Shown here piece by piece: positions 36,001-47,921 of a stretch of 64,000 nucleotides of DNA. The translations under genes and the position numbers were made by a program. The stretch is from NCBI RefSeq assembly GCF_019320115.1, contig NC_089595.1:108392158-108456157 (forward strand), in the 5' to 3' direction. Under the pieces are notes generated by a model. That model was not told the origin of the DNA. It worked only from the letters and a program-made list of their open reading frames with translations, and made no database searches. The DNA is from Miscanthus floridulus. Its lineage: Eukaryota > Streptophyta > Magnoliopsida > Poales > Poaceae. Within the stretch, counting starts at the first letter, position 1, and every line of letters starts with the position of its first letter.

Positions 36001-39000
36001 GAAGATTTATAAATCCAAATGACATGCAACAAGATAATTTGGAAAGCTTATGAAATTATCTATAATTTATTTTCAGACCTCTAAGCATGATTCTAACCTT
36101 TACCAGGTCGAATTCCTCAATCAACAGAAACCTGTCTTCACAAGATAGAGAGTAGGCAAAACTGGAACCTAACTTTAAACAGCTATAGTTCCTAAACTAC
36201 TGGGCCAAATGCCCTTAAATTTTGATAGGAGCTAGATACATAAATTATCCACAACTTTTGTATTCATCATATTCACAGCAAACCAAAATATCATGGGAAA
36301 TTTTATAAAGTCCCCAGATCTGTCCAGAGGGACATAATGCCAACAAAATAATTATTAACTTATGATGTAAACACATAATTGGACAAAACTAACTCTACTC
36401 ACTTATTACACATATCACAAGAACACCAGAAAGTAGGATGCTCCTCACCAAAACATTTCTTTTAATATCTTTCATAATTTATTTATTTAATTAGAGGAAA
36501 TGGTAAACATATATGAAAACTACACCATTAAATCTACAAAAATTACAGTAGATACTACATTCTCTAAGTAGACCCCCATAAAAATTTCACACTATTTGAG
36601 CAAGTATCACAGCCTACACAAAAATGATAAGACATAATGGCTTAAAATGACATAATTAGGAAACCTTAGTGAAAAGTATCAAGCAACAGATTTCATATTT
36701 TTCCTAGCATATTTAAGGTACTAGGATACTACCCACAAAGTTTCATAGTCATAGGATTTCTAGATAATTTACAAAAATTTACACAAGTATCAATCAATGA
36801 TAAAAGGAAAATCTATAACTCAAAAACCATACATGCAATGACTCTCAAATTTTTACCAGAGCTTCTACTAAGCAAGAATAGCTTACCCACAAAATTTCAT
36901 AATTTTTGGATCACATAAACTCAAGATATGATTTAAACTAGTTTGTATGCATTTAAAAACACATTTCAAGTTCCTATTTAATTCATCCAAAATTTCTACA
37001 TCTTGTGCTCATGTCATATTTTTCTTAAATACTAGACTTCACTGTGAGTCTAACAAAATTTGAATCACACCAGTTAGATCTACACATTTGGAGTTACAAA
37101 ATTCACAAAACAGCATAAAAATCTGTAAATGTGAACTATCCTACAAACAAACTGTCACTGACGCGTGGGACCCACGTGTCAGCCGGGCCCGTTGGTCAGC
37201 GACATAGAATAGGGGAGACGGCACGCGACGGCGCGGTGGTGGTCTAGCTCACCGACGGCGAGGACTCCAGCGACACCAAGGACACCTACGTGCTCTACGT
37301 GATGAGGTGAATCGATTGGTGCTACAGGCAAGGTCTATGGTTCAACAGAGGTGGCTCGTCGCGGGTGATGGCGGCACGACAGAGCTCCGGCGCGAGGCAC
37401 CGATGACGGCGAGCCTCGGCTGCCTCCTCCGAGCTCGGTATGAGCTCCACGAGGTCGCTACGGTGCTACCCAAGCAAAGAGAGGAGGACGAGGAGGTCAC
37501 GGTGGTGGTTGGCCGCGGCGAGCTCCGCTCCGGCGAGGCGCGGCCATGGATATGGCGACGGAAAAACGGTCACTGGACCTCACCTAAGGCACGGATGGCT
37601 CGGCTAGGCTACGGCGCGGCTCGCTCGGAAATGGCGGAGCTCTATTGCTGCGCGCGGTGGAGGCGATGGAAATGAAAATTGGGCTGGCAAGCTGGTCGGG
37701 CAGGCGCGTGGGGGTTTCAAGTCGTGGCCTGCGACGCCAGGACGTCTGCGGCGCGTGGCTGCATGGTCAGGCGGCCGGCGACGGGTGGCGCCACGCGGCC
37801 GTCGATTTCTGAAATCGACCAGGTACTGTAGCACAACTGAAACTTCGATTCAGTTAACTTTCGACGCCTGACAGCGATGGTTGATGATCATGAAACTCCA
37901 AATCCATTCATCAGCAGCGAAAACAGTCAAGATGAAAGTTGTAGAACTATGATAGGGCTACAACAATGCTTTGGAAATCAACAGCTAATTCTCACTGGAT
38001 CACAAGTTATATCAAGCCAAAGTCGGCTCAAACAAACTGAAATTGCAACTAAGACTTAGAAATATTTTCAAGTGTTGAATCAGCCTTCAATACTGACTTG
38101 TGGGTCCTTTTTGAACATGTTGTGCACATTTTCATGACTTAGCTTCTAAACAAAGTTTGTTCCTTATAAAATTTGCTACAACTTCGTTTAGGTTGCTCAG
38201 ACATGCAAACACTATAAGCTACACTTTTTAAACAGTCAAACAAAAGAGTTCAGGAGTCAAAACAAGTCAAACCACTATTTGAAATCATAATTAGGTAATG
38301 TGATCAATATGAACAATGTTCCAAATGACATTCTGGGTGTAACTAAGTTACTTAAGAGAATTATTAGCCACACCACACATTGGTCACATAAGAATCAAGC
38401 ATTGTATGTACTTAAACAATGAAAAACATATGAAATGTTACATTTGTTTCATAGTCATGTTTCACATGTTTCATGATCTTGTTGCAGGGTATTAACTAGC
38501 TTTGTTTCACTAAAGTGAGTTGCAAATGTTGCACTTAAGTGTTGCACACTATTCATCTCATAAAAGAAACAACACACATGAAATATGCAACATGTTGCAA
38601 TGTTTCAAAATCATGTTTCATGTGATATAAGCTTATGAATGGATAAATGATGCTCATGTTCATGAAATGCAAGTGCAAATGTGGAAGCCAAACACCTGGG
38701 GTGTTACAATGTAATTGAGCCTAAGATTGTTAGAGTTATTGGTTCTGTTGGCAGTTGTGGGTCCACGAAGATGATAGTCATTGCTACATCCAAACGCAAG
38801 ATGATTGTCTATGATCCCGTGTCTCAGACTGTAGAAACTGGCACTGCAATCAGAGAGACCCCTTCGTCTTACCAAGCTGAAAATCTTGCTCTTATCAGCG
38901 TCTCCCTATTTCAAGAGAGCCTTGTTCCAGTGCATCAGACAAATGAAGAGAGAGCCCTGTCAGCTCCTTGGCTAAAGCGACAAGGGAGATCTTGCTCTGA

Positions 39001-39271
39001 CTCCCAGCTGACTGTACCATGCGATGCAAACTTGTCTGCAAGCAGTGGCTTAGCTTGATTGAGGATAACAGCTTCATGCACTCTTATCACTCGCATAACA
39101 ACATGGACAAGAGGCCCAAGAATGCTTGTGGGCAAGGGCATCACTAGGGATCGCATCACTAGAGGATCCGGCTTCAGTTTTACTCCCTGCTCAAAGTTGT
39201 TCCAACGTGCTCGTAGACATGATATATGGCTTGGCACAAAGGTGGTTCGCTCCAAGCCTTGCCATGGCATG
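33053..39271 (+). pseudogene. F-box gene, disrupted (frameshift, solo-LTR insertion, stop, 3' truncation)
   Basis: The ATG at 33053 opens an F-box: FLPEEMMTEVFLRLPVKSIL. An extra C in the CCC at 33171-33173 shifts the frame inside the F-box; the continuing frame (SWNAVLSSDEFCRLHMAKAE in part, then an F-box-associated beta-rich region) runs from 33195 to 34022. There a 4686-bp solo LTR (34023-38708) splits the gene between adjacent codons; the reading resumes at 38714 (IEPKIVRVIGSVGSCGSTKM) in frame once one copy of the 5-bp duplication is ignored. After another frame change near 38965 a second F-box-like motif appears (REILL, TGA at 38998-39000, LPADCTMRCKLVCKQWLSLI). The coding similarity stops at 39271, where a copia element begins. 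F-box proteins are substrate adaptors of SCF ubiquitin ligases; this copy cannot be functional. Confidence 0.82.
34023..38708 (-). mobile_element. solo LTR (4.7 kb) of a Tekay/Del-like Ty3/gypsy element
   Basis: Flanked by 5-bp duplications ATGCA (34018-34022) and ATGTA (38709-38713), one mismatch apart. On the minus strand it runs from TGTAACACCCC to GGTTCTGTGACA, so it has TG...CA ends and starts like the TGTAACAACCC LTR at 50258. No direct repeat is found inside and no gag-pol, so it is interpreted as a solo LTR left by LTR-LTR recombination. Most of it is AT-rich; 37140-37850 is GC-rich. On the minus strand, 35714-35511 encodes an acidic stretch (GGNQEEEPEVQEADEAAAAE), echoing a similar short acidic frame in the other LTR family. 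Confidence 0.78.
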
Positions 39272-39788
39272 TGTTAGCCCGCTGGACCCTCAGCTCAGGT
39301 GAGTCGACCACTCACTAGTCTTGTCGACCATCGGCTCAGGTGAGTCGTTCACTCACCAGTCTTGCCGACCACGACAAACGTTGTTCGACCACACACTATG
39401 GCTAAAGATATAAGAAGTGAGGAAGAACAGAGCATACACACACAGCAGAGACACCAGCGTTGGCCGGAGCTCTGTATAGGAGATGACAAATCTAAACTCT
39501 CTCTTTACTGAGTTGTAGTGTTAAACTATTTATACAACTCTATTCATCTAGTCCTAGTACAGCTGCCATGCTGCTACAGTGACTAGATGCGACAGCAGGG
39601 CTACCTCTGGCGCCTGGCACTGCTGTGGCTACAGTGCGACATGTGAACTATTCGACGCCTGCCCCTGTAGCTGTTACAGTGCGCAGCAGGGAGCTCTTTT
39701 CGGCGCCGCCTTCACCTACTGCACATTCACAAAAGAGATATAGAAGATTATCTAATAATTCTTTTCCTAATCCTTCTGCTACCCTTGA
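39272..39788 (-). mobile_element. 3' LTR of the copia element (left side)
   Basis: Starts TGTTAGCCCGCTGGACCCTC on the plus strand and is about 517 bp. It matches the split LTR at 46851-46920/49994-50257 (shared CAGAGACACCAGCGTTGGCC and TTACTGAGTTGTAGTG). It contains GTCGACCA-type short repeats with GGCTCAGGTGAGTCG at 39282-39350. The inner limit is set at the polypurine tract complement CCCCCTCTAT (39789-39798). Confidence 0.75.
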
Positions 39789-41292
39789 ACCCCCTCTATG
39801 CCGATCATCTTCTTCAATTCCGTGAGTCGAAGATGGCCGAGCGGCTTGGTGAGGACGTTCACGAGTTGCCGACCAGTTTCGACGAACTCGATGACGATCT
39901 GCCCTGCATCGACACAGTCCCTGAGAAAGTAGAACTTCACGTCGATGTGCTTGCTCCGGTCATGGAGACCCGGATTCTTCGCGAGGGCGATGGCGGGCTG
40001 GTTGTCCACTATCAGTGCTGGTGGGTGAGCTTCCGCACCGGTCAGCTCGCCCAGCAGCCGGTGCAGCCACACAACTTGGCACGCCGCTGTGGCCACTGCC
40101 ACGTACTCTGTCTCGCATGTAAATAGAGCCATCACCTTCTGTTTTAGCAACAACCATGAGATTGGAGCCGATCCAAGGAAGACGAGCACGTCAGAGGTGC
40201 TCCGTCGTCCGTCAATGTCCCCCGCCATGTCTACATCGCTGAACACAGTGAGCTGCAGCCTGCTTCCATCGGTCTTGGGGAAGACGATCCCTTGATCCAC
40301 CGTCCCCTTAACGTAGCGCAGCAGCCGCTTCACCGCAACCCAATGATCCTCTCGAGGATCCTCCATGAAGCGACTGATGTAGCCCACGGCGAACGCAATA
40401 TCCGGCCTCGTGTGGACTAGATAGCATAGACCGCCGACGATGCTCCGGTAGAGTGTTGCATCCACCTTCACTGTGGTACTGGCCTTTGTCAGCTTCAGCC
40501 GCTCCTCCATCGAAGTTACGCATGACTTGCACTCAGCCATGCCGCTCCGTTCCAACAGTTTAGAGGCGTACGCGCTCTGACCTAGCGTTAGTGCCTCCTT
40601 CCCTTGTCTCACCTCGATGCCGAGGTAGTGGGAGAGCGCCCCGAGATCGCTCATTCGAAAACGAGCCACCATCTCACGCTTGAAGCTATCGATGTCCTCT
40701 GCATGCGCGCCGGTGACGATCAAGTCATCCACATACATGCCGCCGCCGAGCTCCTCCTTCCCCATCGCCGCGTGTAGATCGCGTGCTCGGTTGTGCACCG
40801 CTGGAACCCAAGCTCGCCCAGCGTGGCATCAAGTTTGGCGTTCCACGCTCGTGGGGCCTATCGCAGCCCGTAGAGCGCCTTGCGCAGTTGGAGCACCTTG
40901 TGCTCCACTCCCTTGATGGCGAAACTTGGAGGTTGCCTGACGAAGACTGTCTCCGTCATCTCGCCGTTGAGGAATGCCGATTTTACGTCTAGGTGATGGA
41001 CGTGCCAGTCCTTTGCTGCTGCCAAGGCTAGTAGCAAACAGACAGACTCCATGCGTGCTATTGGCGCAAAGACTTCCTCGAAGTCGATGTCCTCGTGCTG
41101 AACAAAGCCTCGGGCGACGAGGCGCGCCTTGTGCTTGACAATGGCGCTGTGCTCGTCCTGCTTGACCTTGTACACCCACTTCAGGTCGATCGAATGACAT
41201 CCTGGAGGTGGATCGATGAGCTCCCAAGTCTCGTTTCTCTCGATCGCCTTCATCTCCTGCAGCATCGCCCGTCGCCAATTTCCATCACGCTC
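39779..41292 (-). pseudogene. pol: reverse transcriptase and RNase H of the copia element
   Basis: The RT N-terminal half is at 41265-40858: RNETWELIDPP, KWVYKVKQDEHS, ARLVARGFVQ, FAPIARMES and HHLDVKSAFLNGEM. A frame break occurs at about 40860-40800, then YVDD (in GGGMYVDDLIVTG) near the start of the second half (40798-39779), SHYLGIEV, and RNase H motifs (VDNQPAIALAKNPGLHDRSK, HIDVKFYFLRD). It ends near 39779 beyond the polypurine tract. The integrase-RT linker upstream is interrupted by the solo LTR at 41293. Confidence 0.88.
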
Positions 41293-42254
41293 TGAAAGGC
41301 CCTAATGGCTAGAGGGGGGGTGAATAGCCTATAAAAATTTTCTACAACAACACTTAACAAACCGGTTATATAATTATGAGGCGAAGCAAGTGTTGCGCTA
41401 GCTTACTAAAAATATAAGCCACCCACCATAATTCTAGTTTATATAGTTTCTATCCACATAATAGCTATATCACTACACTAAGTTAGTGTGCTCTCAAAGG
41501 CTAACTAAAGAGCCACACAAACCAAACTAACAAGCTCTCACAACTAGCTACACTAAAGAGCTTGACAACTAGTTTACGGTAATGTAAAGAGAGTGAGCAA
41601 GATGGTTATACCGCCGTGTCGAGGAATGAACCAATCAATCACTAGAATGAATACCAATAAAGACCAATCACCTCAGAATCAAGTGATGAACACAATGATT
41701 TTTTACCGAGGTTCACTTGCTTGCCGACAAGCTAGTCCTCGTTGTGGCGATTCACTCACTTGGAGGTTCATGTGCTAATTGGCATCACACGCCAAACCCT
41801 CAATAGGGTGCAGCACAACCAACACAAGATGAGGATCACACAAGCCATGAGCAATCTACTATAGTACCTTTTGGCTCTCTGTCGGGGAAAGGTCAAGAAC
41901 CCCTCACAATTACCACGATCGGAGCCGGAGACAATCACCACCCTCCGCTCGATGATCCTCGCTGCTCCAAACCGTCTAGGTGGCGGCAACCACCAAGAGT
42001 AACAAGTGAATCCCACAGCGAAACACGAACACCAAGTGCCTCTAGATGCAAACACTCAAGCAATATACTTGGATTCTCTCACAATCTTACAAAGATGATG
42101 AATCAATGATGGAGATGAGTGAGAGGGCTTTGGCTAAGCTCACAAGGTTGCTATGTCAATGCAAATGACCAAGAGAGTGAGCTTGAGCCGGCCATGGGGC
42201 TTAAATAGAAGCCTTCACGAAATAGAGCCGTTGTACCCTTTCACTGGGCACAAC

Positions 42255-42675
42255 ACGGGGTGACCGGACGCTCCGGTCATATTGACCGAACACAGGACCC
42301 CAGCGTCCGGTCGTGCGATGCATGCCACGTGTCCCCTCTCTTCAAATACTGAGCTCCTAATCCCAACGGTCAAGTGATGACCAGACGCGCTGCTGCGAAG
42401 TGACCGGACGCTGGACCTCAGCGTCCGATCGTTTCCAGTAAGCATCCAGAAGCGAAGAATCACAACCAGATGCGTCCGGTCATGCTCGACCAAACTCACC
42501 CAGCGTCCGATCACACGACGTCTCCTTTGTGCGCTGTCACATCAGCAGGACCGGACGCACCTCGTCAGCGTCCGGTCACTAAGTGACCCAGCGTCCGGTC
42601 GAAGACTGATACCAGCGTCATCACGCTTCCACTGACCGGACGCGCTGGTCCTACCGAGACCAGCGTCCAGTTACT
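42255..42675. repeat. CCGGACGCT/AGCGTCCGGTC short inverted and direct repeats
   Basis: At least ten occurrences of GACCGGACGC or its complement GCGTCCGGTC are scattered at 10-50 bp spacing, in both orientations, allowing many small hairpins. This is a known feature of SIRE-like LTRs in Andropogoneae. It lies inside the solo LTR 41293-44791. Confidence 0.85.
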
Positions 42676-43168
42676 TGCAGTGACCTCCATCTTTTTAGTA
42701 TAAAGCGCCGGTGGCACCATTAGACTGTCCGCACTCTACGGGTAAACACTCCGCTGATGAAGTTTCTAACCCTTGCTCAAATGTGCCAACCACCAAGTGT
42801 ATCACCTTGTGCACATGCGTTAGCATATTTTCACAAAATGTTTTCAAGGGTGTTAGCACTCCACTAGATCCTAAATACATATGCAATGAGTTAGAGCATC
42901 TAGTGGCACTTTGATAATCGCACTTCGATACGAGTTTCACCCCTCTTAGTAGTACGACTATCGATCCTAAATGTGATCACACTCACTAAGTGTCTCGATC
43001 ACCAAAACAAAATGGCTCATACCATTTATACCTTTGCTTTGAGCCTTTTGTTTTTCTCTTTCTTCTTTTCAAGTCCAAGCACTTGATCATCACCATGGCA
43101 TCGCCATCATCATGTCATGATCTTCATTTGCTTCATCACTTGGAATGTGCTACCTATCTCATGATCAC

Positions 43169-44724
43169 TGATGAGGACATGACCTCCATACATATGACCA
43201 TGCTTAGAGAACCATATGGAGACCAAGGAGATCAGCGAGGGTGTCCTAAGCATGAAGGAGGCCCGAAGCTCATCCGGTTCGAGTCACCAAGGTGGAGGCC
43301 CAAATCAAGTTCGAGTCCATCTCGGCCTTTAGGACCAGTCTGCCTTAAACTGGTTACCCAGGACGCATTCGGACTCTGTTTTCGATGATCCACATATCGA
43401 TGGAAAGATAATTTGATAAGGAAGCCAATCCAAGTGGTTTCATATCAAAAGCTCTTCGGAATCAACGGGAATCATCGAAATAAGTCAGCGTCCAGAATCT
43501 GCCAGGGTGCTGCGACACCTTCTTTTGGTCCGTTGGACCGTGTATCGTGTTTAGGCTCATTAGGGGGCGCGTCTAGGGTAGGCGACGACCCTAAGACCTT
43601 TATAATCATATGCCACCGCCGTCATTAGGTTTTGGATTTTGCTTAGATTATTCTGTCAAGAACAAGAAAACACAAGTGGAATCCAAAGAAAGGGAGCATA
43701 TATTTCTTGTTAGTACTAATCTTTTGCAGGATAGTATTGGCAAAGATCGTGTGTATTTTAATCGAGCAGACTATATGTCAGTAGGACAAGACATGCTACA
43801 AACCTGGACATGTGGTCATATTCTTTCTCACAATATTGTCCATTACTATTATTTTGGAAACCTCGTTTGTCCTCATGTTGTGCATGATCGACTTCAAATA
43901 AAATCGACGCCGAGGACGGCTTTTCGTCAAGAAAGGGAGGATGATGAGGACATGACCTCCATACATATGGCCATGCTTGGAGAATCATATGGAGACCAAG
44001 GAGATCAGCGAGGGTGTCCTAAGTATGAAGGAGGCTCGAAGCTCATCCGGTTCGAGTCATCAAGGTGGAGGCCCAAATCAAGTTCGAGTCCATCTTGGCC
44101 TCCAGGACCAGTCTGCCTTAAACTGGTCACTCAGGACGCATCCGGACTCCGTTTTCGATGATCCACATATGGATGGAAAGATAATTTTATAAGGAAGCCA
44201 ATACAAGTGGTTTCACGTCAAAACCTCTTTGGAATCAACGGGAATCGTCGAAACAAATCAGCATCCAGAATCTGCCAGGGTGCTGCGACACCTTCTTTTG
44301 GTCCGTTGGACCGTGTATCGTGTTTGGGCCCATTAGGCGGCACGTCCAGGGTAGGCGATGACCCTAAGACCTTTATAATCATATGCTGCTGCCATCATTA
44401 GGTTTTAGGTTTTGCTTAGATTATTCTGTCAAGAACAGTTTCGCCGTTCATCGGTTCGTGAGACCCCAACTTCGTGAGATAATCATTCATCTGCAATTTG
44501 GTTGCATTCTTTCTTATTCTTGCTTGTGTTCTTCATTGCGTAGGCAGGGATTAGCCTTCTTGGCGAGGTCAACCTGGTCCGTGACTTGGTTGATAACCAG
44601 AGGAGCTGTGGTGCTAAGATTGCAGGGTTCGATCTTTCGATCTGAAGCCGGATCGATGTGTCATTCTCCGCCACAACGATAGTTACCATCACATAACGGA
44701 AGATCGGGATCCCCGTTTCCATTA
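43169..44724 (+). mobile_element. internally deleted Ty3/gypsy element (LTR, 270-bp remnant, LTR)
   Basis: The 3' LTR 43942-44724 (783 bp; begins TGATGAGGACATGACCTCC, ends CCCGTTTCCATTA) is preceded by a polypurine tract AAAGGGAGGA and the end of a polyprotein-like frame. A partial 5' LTR (43169 to about 43665) starts with the same TGATGAGGACATG and stops where a remnant of about 275 bp begins. ATCAC is duplicated at 43164-43168 and 44725-44729, and removing the insert makes the surrounding SIRE-like LTR continuous. One deletion removed the 3' third of the left LTR and nearly all of the coding region. The final CA has become TA. Confidence 0.78.
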
Positions 44725-44796
44725 ATCACTTGATAAACTATGTTAGCACTTAGGGTTTCATCAATTCACCAAAACCAAACTAGATCTTTCATGCTC

Positions 44797-46850
44797 GGCC
44801 AGCACGAACATGGGTGGTTCCTCTGCACTGACGAGCAGTAGCTCTTGGTTATTGAGCAGACGACCCGCTAGGCCTGAGGGCATTATGTCACCGACGATGT
44901 CATCCAGCCTATGGAACCGTACCTCCTCACCTTAGTGGAAGACATCCACGAACTCAGTGATGTCACTTAGAGGTGAGGCGAACTCGATCGACGTCGATGG
45001 AGTTCCCTGTTCCGCCGGAGTACTCGGCACAACACCTTGAGTGCTCGGCACCCTGGATGCAGTGCTCGGCATTACTCCTGAACTATTCGTCACCACTTCT
45101 GGTGTGGTCTGCACCCCTCCCGGAGTGCTTAGCACCAGTCTTATAGTGGTCGACACCACTACAAGACTGCTCGGCTCCGCTACGGGAGTGCTCGGCGCCC
45201 GTCCTGGAGTGGTCAACACCACTGTAGGACCTCCTGGCTCCACTCCTAGAATGCTCGACACCCCTCTCGGAGTGCTCGATATCTCTCCAGAAGTGCTCGG
45301 CTCTATTGCTGGAGTGCTCGGCACCCCTCCCGGAGTGCTCAGCACCTCTTCCCCAGCGTCTCCACCACCGTGGATGACCAAGTGCTCGACGACGAAGGTG
45401 CTGGTGAAGCCACCAGCTTCCCTCATGCTCGGACTGTTCTAGTCCCAGGCCACCTTCTCGTCGAACATGATGTCGTGCGAGACAAGCACCTTGTCTCCGC
45501 GTGGGTCATAGAGCCGATACGCCTTGGTACCCTCCGCGTAGCCTAGGAACACTATTGGTGTGCTCCTATCCTCTAGTTTGGTGAGGATCGGCTTCGTCTT
45601 CCTGACATGGCTGATGCAACCGAATGTTCGGAGGAAGGACATGCTCGGCTTATGCCCATGCCAAGCCTCAAATGGTGTCTTGCCTGTTAGGGCCTTGGTG
45701 GGCGCGTGGTTGAGGATGAACACCACCGTGGTCACCGCCTCACCCCAGAACCTTGCCGGCATGCCTTTGGCCTTCATCATGGACTGAGCCATGTCGACCA
45801 CCGTCTGGTTCTATCGCTCTACCACGCCGTTCTGCTGTGTTGAGTATAGCGCGGTGTGGTGTCACACCACACCCTGATCCGCACAGTACGCAGCAAACTC
45901 CACCGAAGTAAATTAATCGTTGTGATCAGTCCTTAGCACGCGGAGCTTCTTGCCGCTCTCGGCCTCCGCGCGCATCTTGAACTTCTTGATCGCCCTCGCC
46001 GCTTCATCCTTGCTCGTCAGGAGTTTCAGCCACATGAGGCGACTGCAATCATCCATGAGCAGAAAGAAGTACCACCGACCACCATTTGTGGCTGGCGTAA
46101 TTGGCCCACAGAGATTGCCGTGGATGAGCTCGAGAGCGTTCGCCGAGCGATACTTGGCTGCTTTTGGGAACGACAACCTCCTCTACTTTTCGGTCAGGCA
46201 ACTGTCACATAGCTCGCCTCCGTGCTCGATGTGGGGTAGCCCTCGGACCATCTTCTCCAGCTGACCAAGCGCGTCGAAGCTGAGATGTCCGAACCGGGCA
46301 TGCCACAGCCATGGTTCCTCGGTGTGCCTTGCAGCTAGGCACACCGACTGCTCTACCTTTTGGTTGAGCAGGAATAACCTGTTCAGGGACCTCTTCACCT
46401 TGGCAAGAAGTCGCTGCTCCCGGTCCCTGATCTTGAGGACTTCGTCTTTGATCAGTACCTCGCTACCGCGCTCATCAGCTGACCAATGCTGATGATGCTT
46501 GAACGCAGCTGCGGGATATAATATACATCCGTTAGCGCGCGGTGCTCCCTGTTCTGGCACCTGAAGATGATGGTGTCGCGCCATCGGATAGCCACCCTTG
46601 AGCCGTCACCAAACTTTACCATACCGGTAACATCATCGTCGAGCTCGGAGAAGGCTGCCTTGGAGCCTGTCATGTGGTTGCTGGCACCAGAGTCTAGATA
46701 CCACCGCTGCTCCTGCTCGCCGCCCACACATTCGAGGTGGACTTGGGCGCGCGGTTCGTCGAGGTTGACAGCTTTCAGGGCCTTCCCAGGTCCTTCCACC
46801 GTCGCTACCTCTCCCTTCTCCTCGGTCTTGACGTCGTGCAGTCGACCACT
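44797..46850 (-). pseudogene. int: protease and integrase of the copia element
   Basis: On the minus strand: end of gag fused to the LTR, then protease DSGASNHMTG (about 46700), GAG-pre-integrase HARFGHLSFDALGQLEKM ... CDSCLTEK (46330-46185), integrase core (LIHGNLCGPI, FLLMDDCSRLMWL, ending at TDHND) down to 45913, a stop at about 45910, then the C-terminal half 45801-45439 (ARFWGEAVTTVVFILNHAPT, FEAWHGHKPSMSFLRTFGC). Several frame breaks exclude activity. A repetitive linker follows downstream. Confidence 0.85.
44932..45426 (-). repeat. Ser-Thr-Pro-Gly repeat linker between integrase and RT
   Basis: An imperfect coding minisatellite: on the plus strand GGAGTGCTCGGCACC-like units recur about every 30-40 bp; on the minus strand they read STPGGVPSTPA-type repeats. 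It stays open for 164 codons. The region between integrase and RT is normally a variable linker in copia polyproteins. Confidence 0.8.
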
Positions 46851-46920
46851 TGTTAGCCTGCTGAACCCTCAGCTCAGGTGAGTCTCGCTAGTCTTGCTGA
46901 CCACTCACCATTTTTGCCGA
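46851..46920 (-). mobile_element. first piece of the second copia LTR
   Basis: TGTTAGCCTGCTGAACCCTC at 46851 matches the left LTR start at 39272. After 70 bp the LTR is interrupted by the Mutator-like element and resumes at 49994. Confidence 0.85.
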
Positions 46921-47639
46921 CCGAATTTTTTACATTTTAGCCCTTTTTTGAAAGTTTCTCACAAATAGACCCCTAGCGGAAAGAATTCAGAAAATAGACC
47001 CTTAGCTTGGCGCCGAACTCCTGGACACAGTGGATAACATGCCAGTGAACTCGACGCCAGCAGCAATGGCGCCGAACTCGACGTTGACTGGCATGTCACT
47101 GTGCCAAGAAAGCGACCCCGGTCTCGATCGATCCAGTACTAGCCCTCCCTTGTCGAGTCAACAGTCTCTGCTTTGTCCGTTCCTGTAGTCTGATAAAGCT
47201 GCCGCCGGGACCAGATTTGACCCCCTACAGTTCTAGGAGTACGTTTCAAACGTACTGTGTGCATGCTGCTCTGAATCTTAAGCCAACCATCGGATCACCT
47301 TAACGTAATTACTGGCTTCTTATCTAGAGTAGCACTGAAGCCGTGTGGGCAGTTTTAGAGCTTGTTTAGTTTCCGCTCCAAAATTTTACAGCCTATCACA
47401 TTGAAAGTTTGGACAAGTATTAACTATAGACTAAAAAAATAACTAATTATATAGTCTACGACTAATTTACGAGACGAATCTTTTAAGCCTAATTAGTCCA
47501 TAATTTGACAGTAAATTGCTACAGTAATACATGTGCTAATGATGGATTGATTAAGCTTAATAAATTCGTCTCTCGATTTATCGACGGATTCTGTAATTTA
47601 TTTTTTTATTAAGCTTAACACATGTGCTTACCAATTCAA

Positions 47640-47921
47640 AGCTTCAAAGGCAGAACTTCTTCATCGGCAGGCGAAGTCTGCAACAATGAATGAGTAACAA
47701 TTACTTGCAAGCCGCAAAAACCAAACACCAGTAGCTGAAGGCTCGCAACAATAACAGTGTCCTAATTCCTAAGTCCATAAGTACTGCTACTCGATCCACG
47801 TATACCCAAGCTGAAGAAAAGCGAGACAAATGCATTTACAAACGATTTGGTAGGGGCGGCTAACCAAACCGCCTCTACAAATGGTCTTGAGCCGCTCCTA
47901 TAAATCCATTCTGACGTAGTG
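47640..47921 (-). mobile_element. CACTA-like fragment in the loop
   Basis: The complement of 47911-47921 reads CACTACGTCAG, a CACTA terminus, followed on that strand by short inverted GGCGGTTT/AACCGCC-type motifs (47853-47900, AGGGGCGGCTAACC and CCGCCTCT). The other end was not found, so only a terminal fragment is claimed; the left limit is arbitrary. Confidence 0.4.

Larger units (their letters stand above)
41293..44791 (-). mobile_element. SIRE/Maximus-like copia solo LTR inside the copia pol
   Basis: Flanked by CGCTC (41288-41292) and TGCTC (44792-44796), a 5-bp duplication with one mismatch. On the minus strand it starts TGAAAGATCTAGTTTGG and ends CTCTAGCCATTAGGGCC then TTTCA, typical of SIRE/Maximus LTRs in sorghum and maize. 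Without the nested gypsy element (43169-44724 plus one duplication) it is about 1.94 kb. It has no internal domain. Confidence 0.75.

Noticed and set aside
44688..44692. ATCAC taken as the right target duplication of the nested gypsy element
   Set aside because: The ATCAC at 44725-44729 is preferred because removing the insert up to there restores the continuous SIRE-like LTR sequence.
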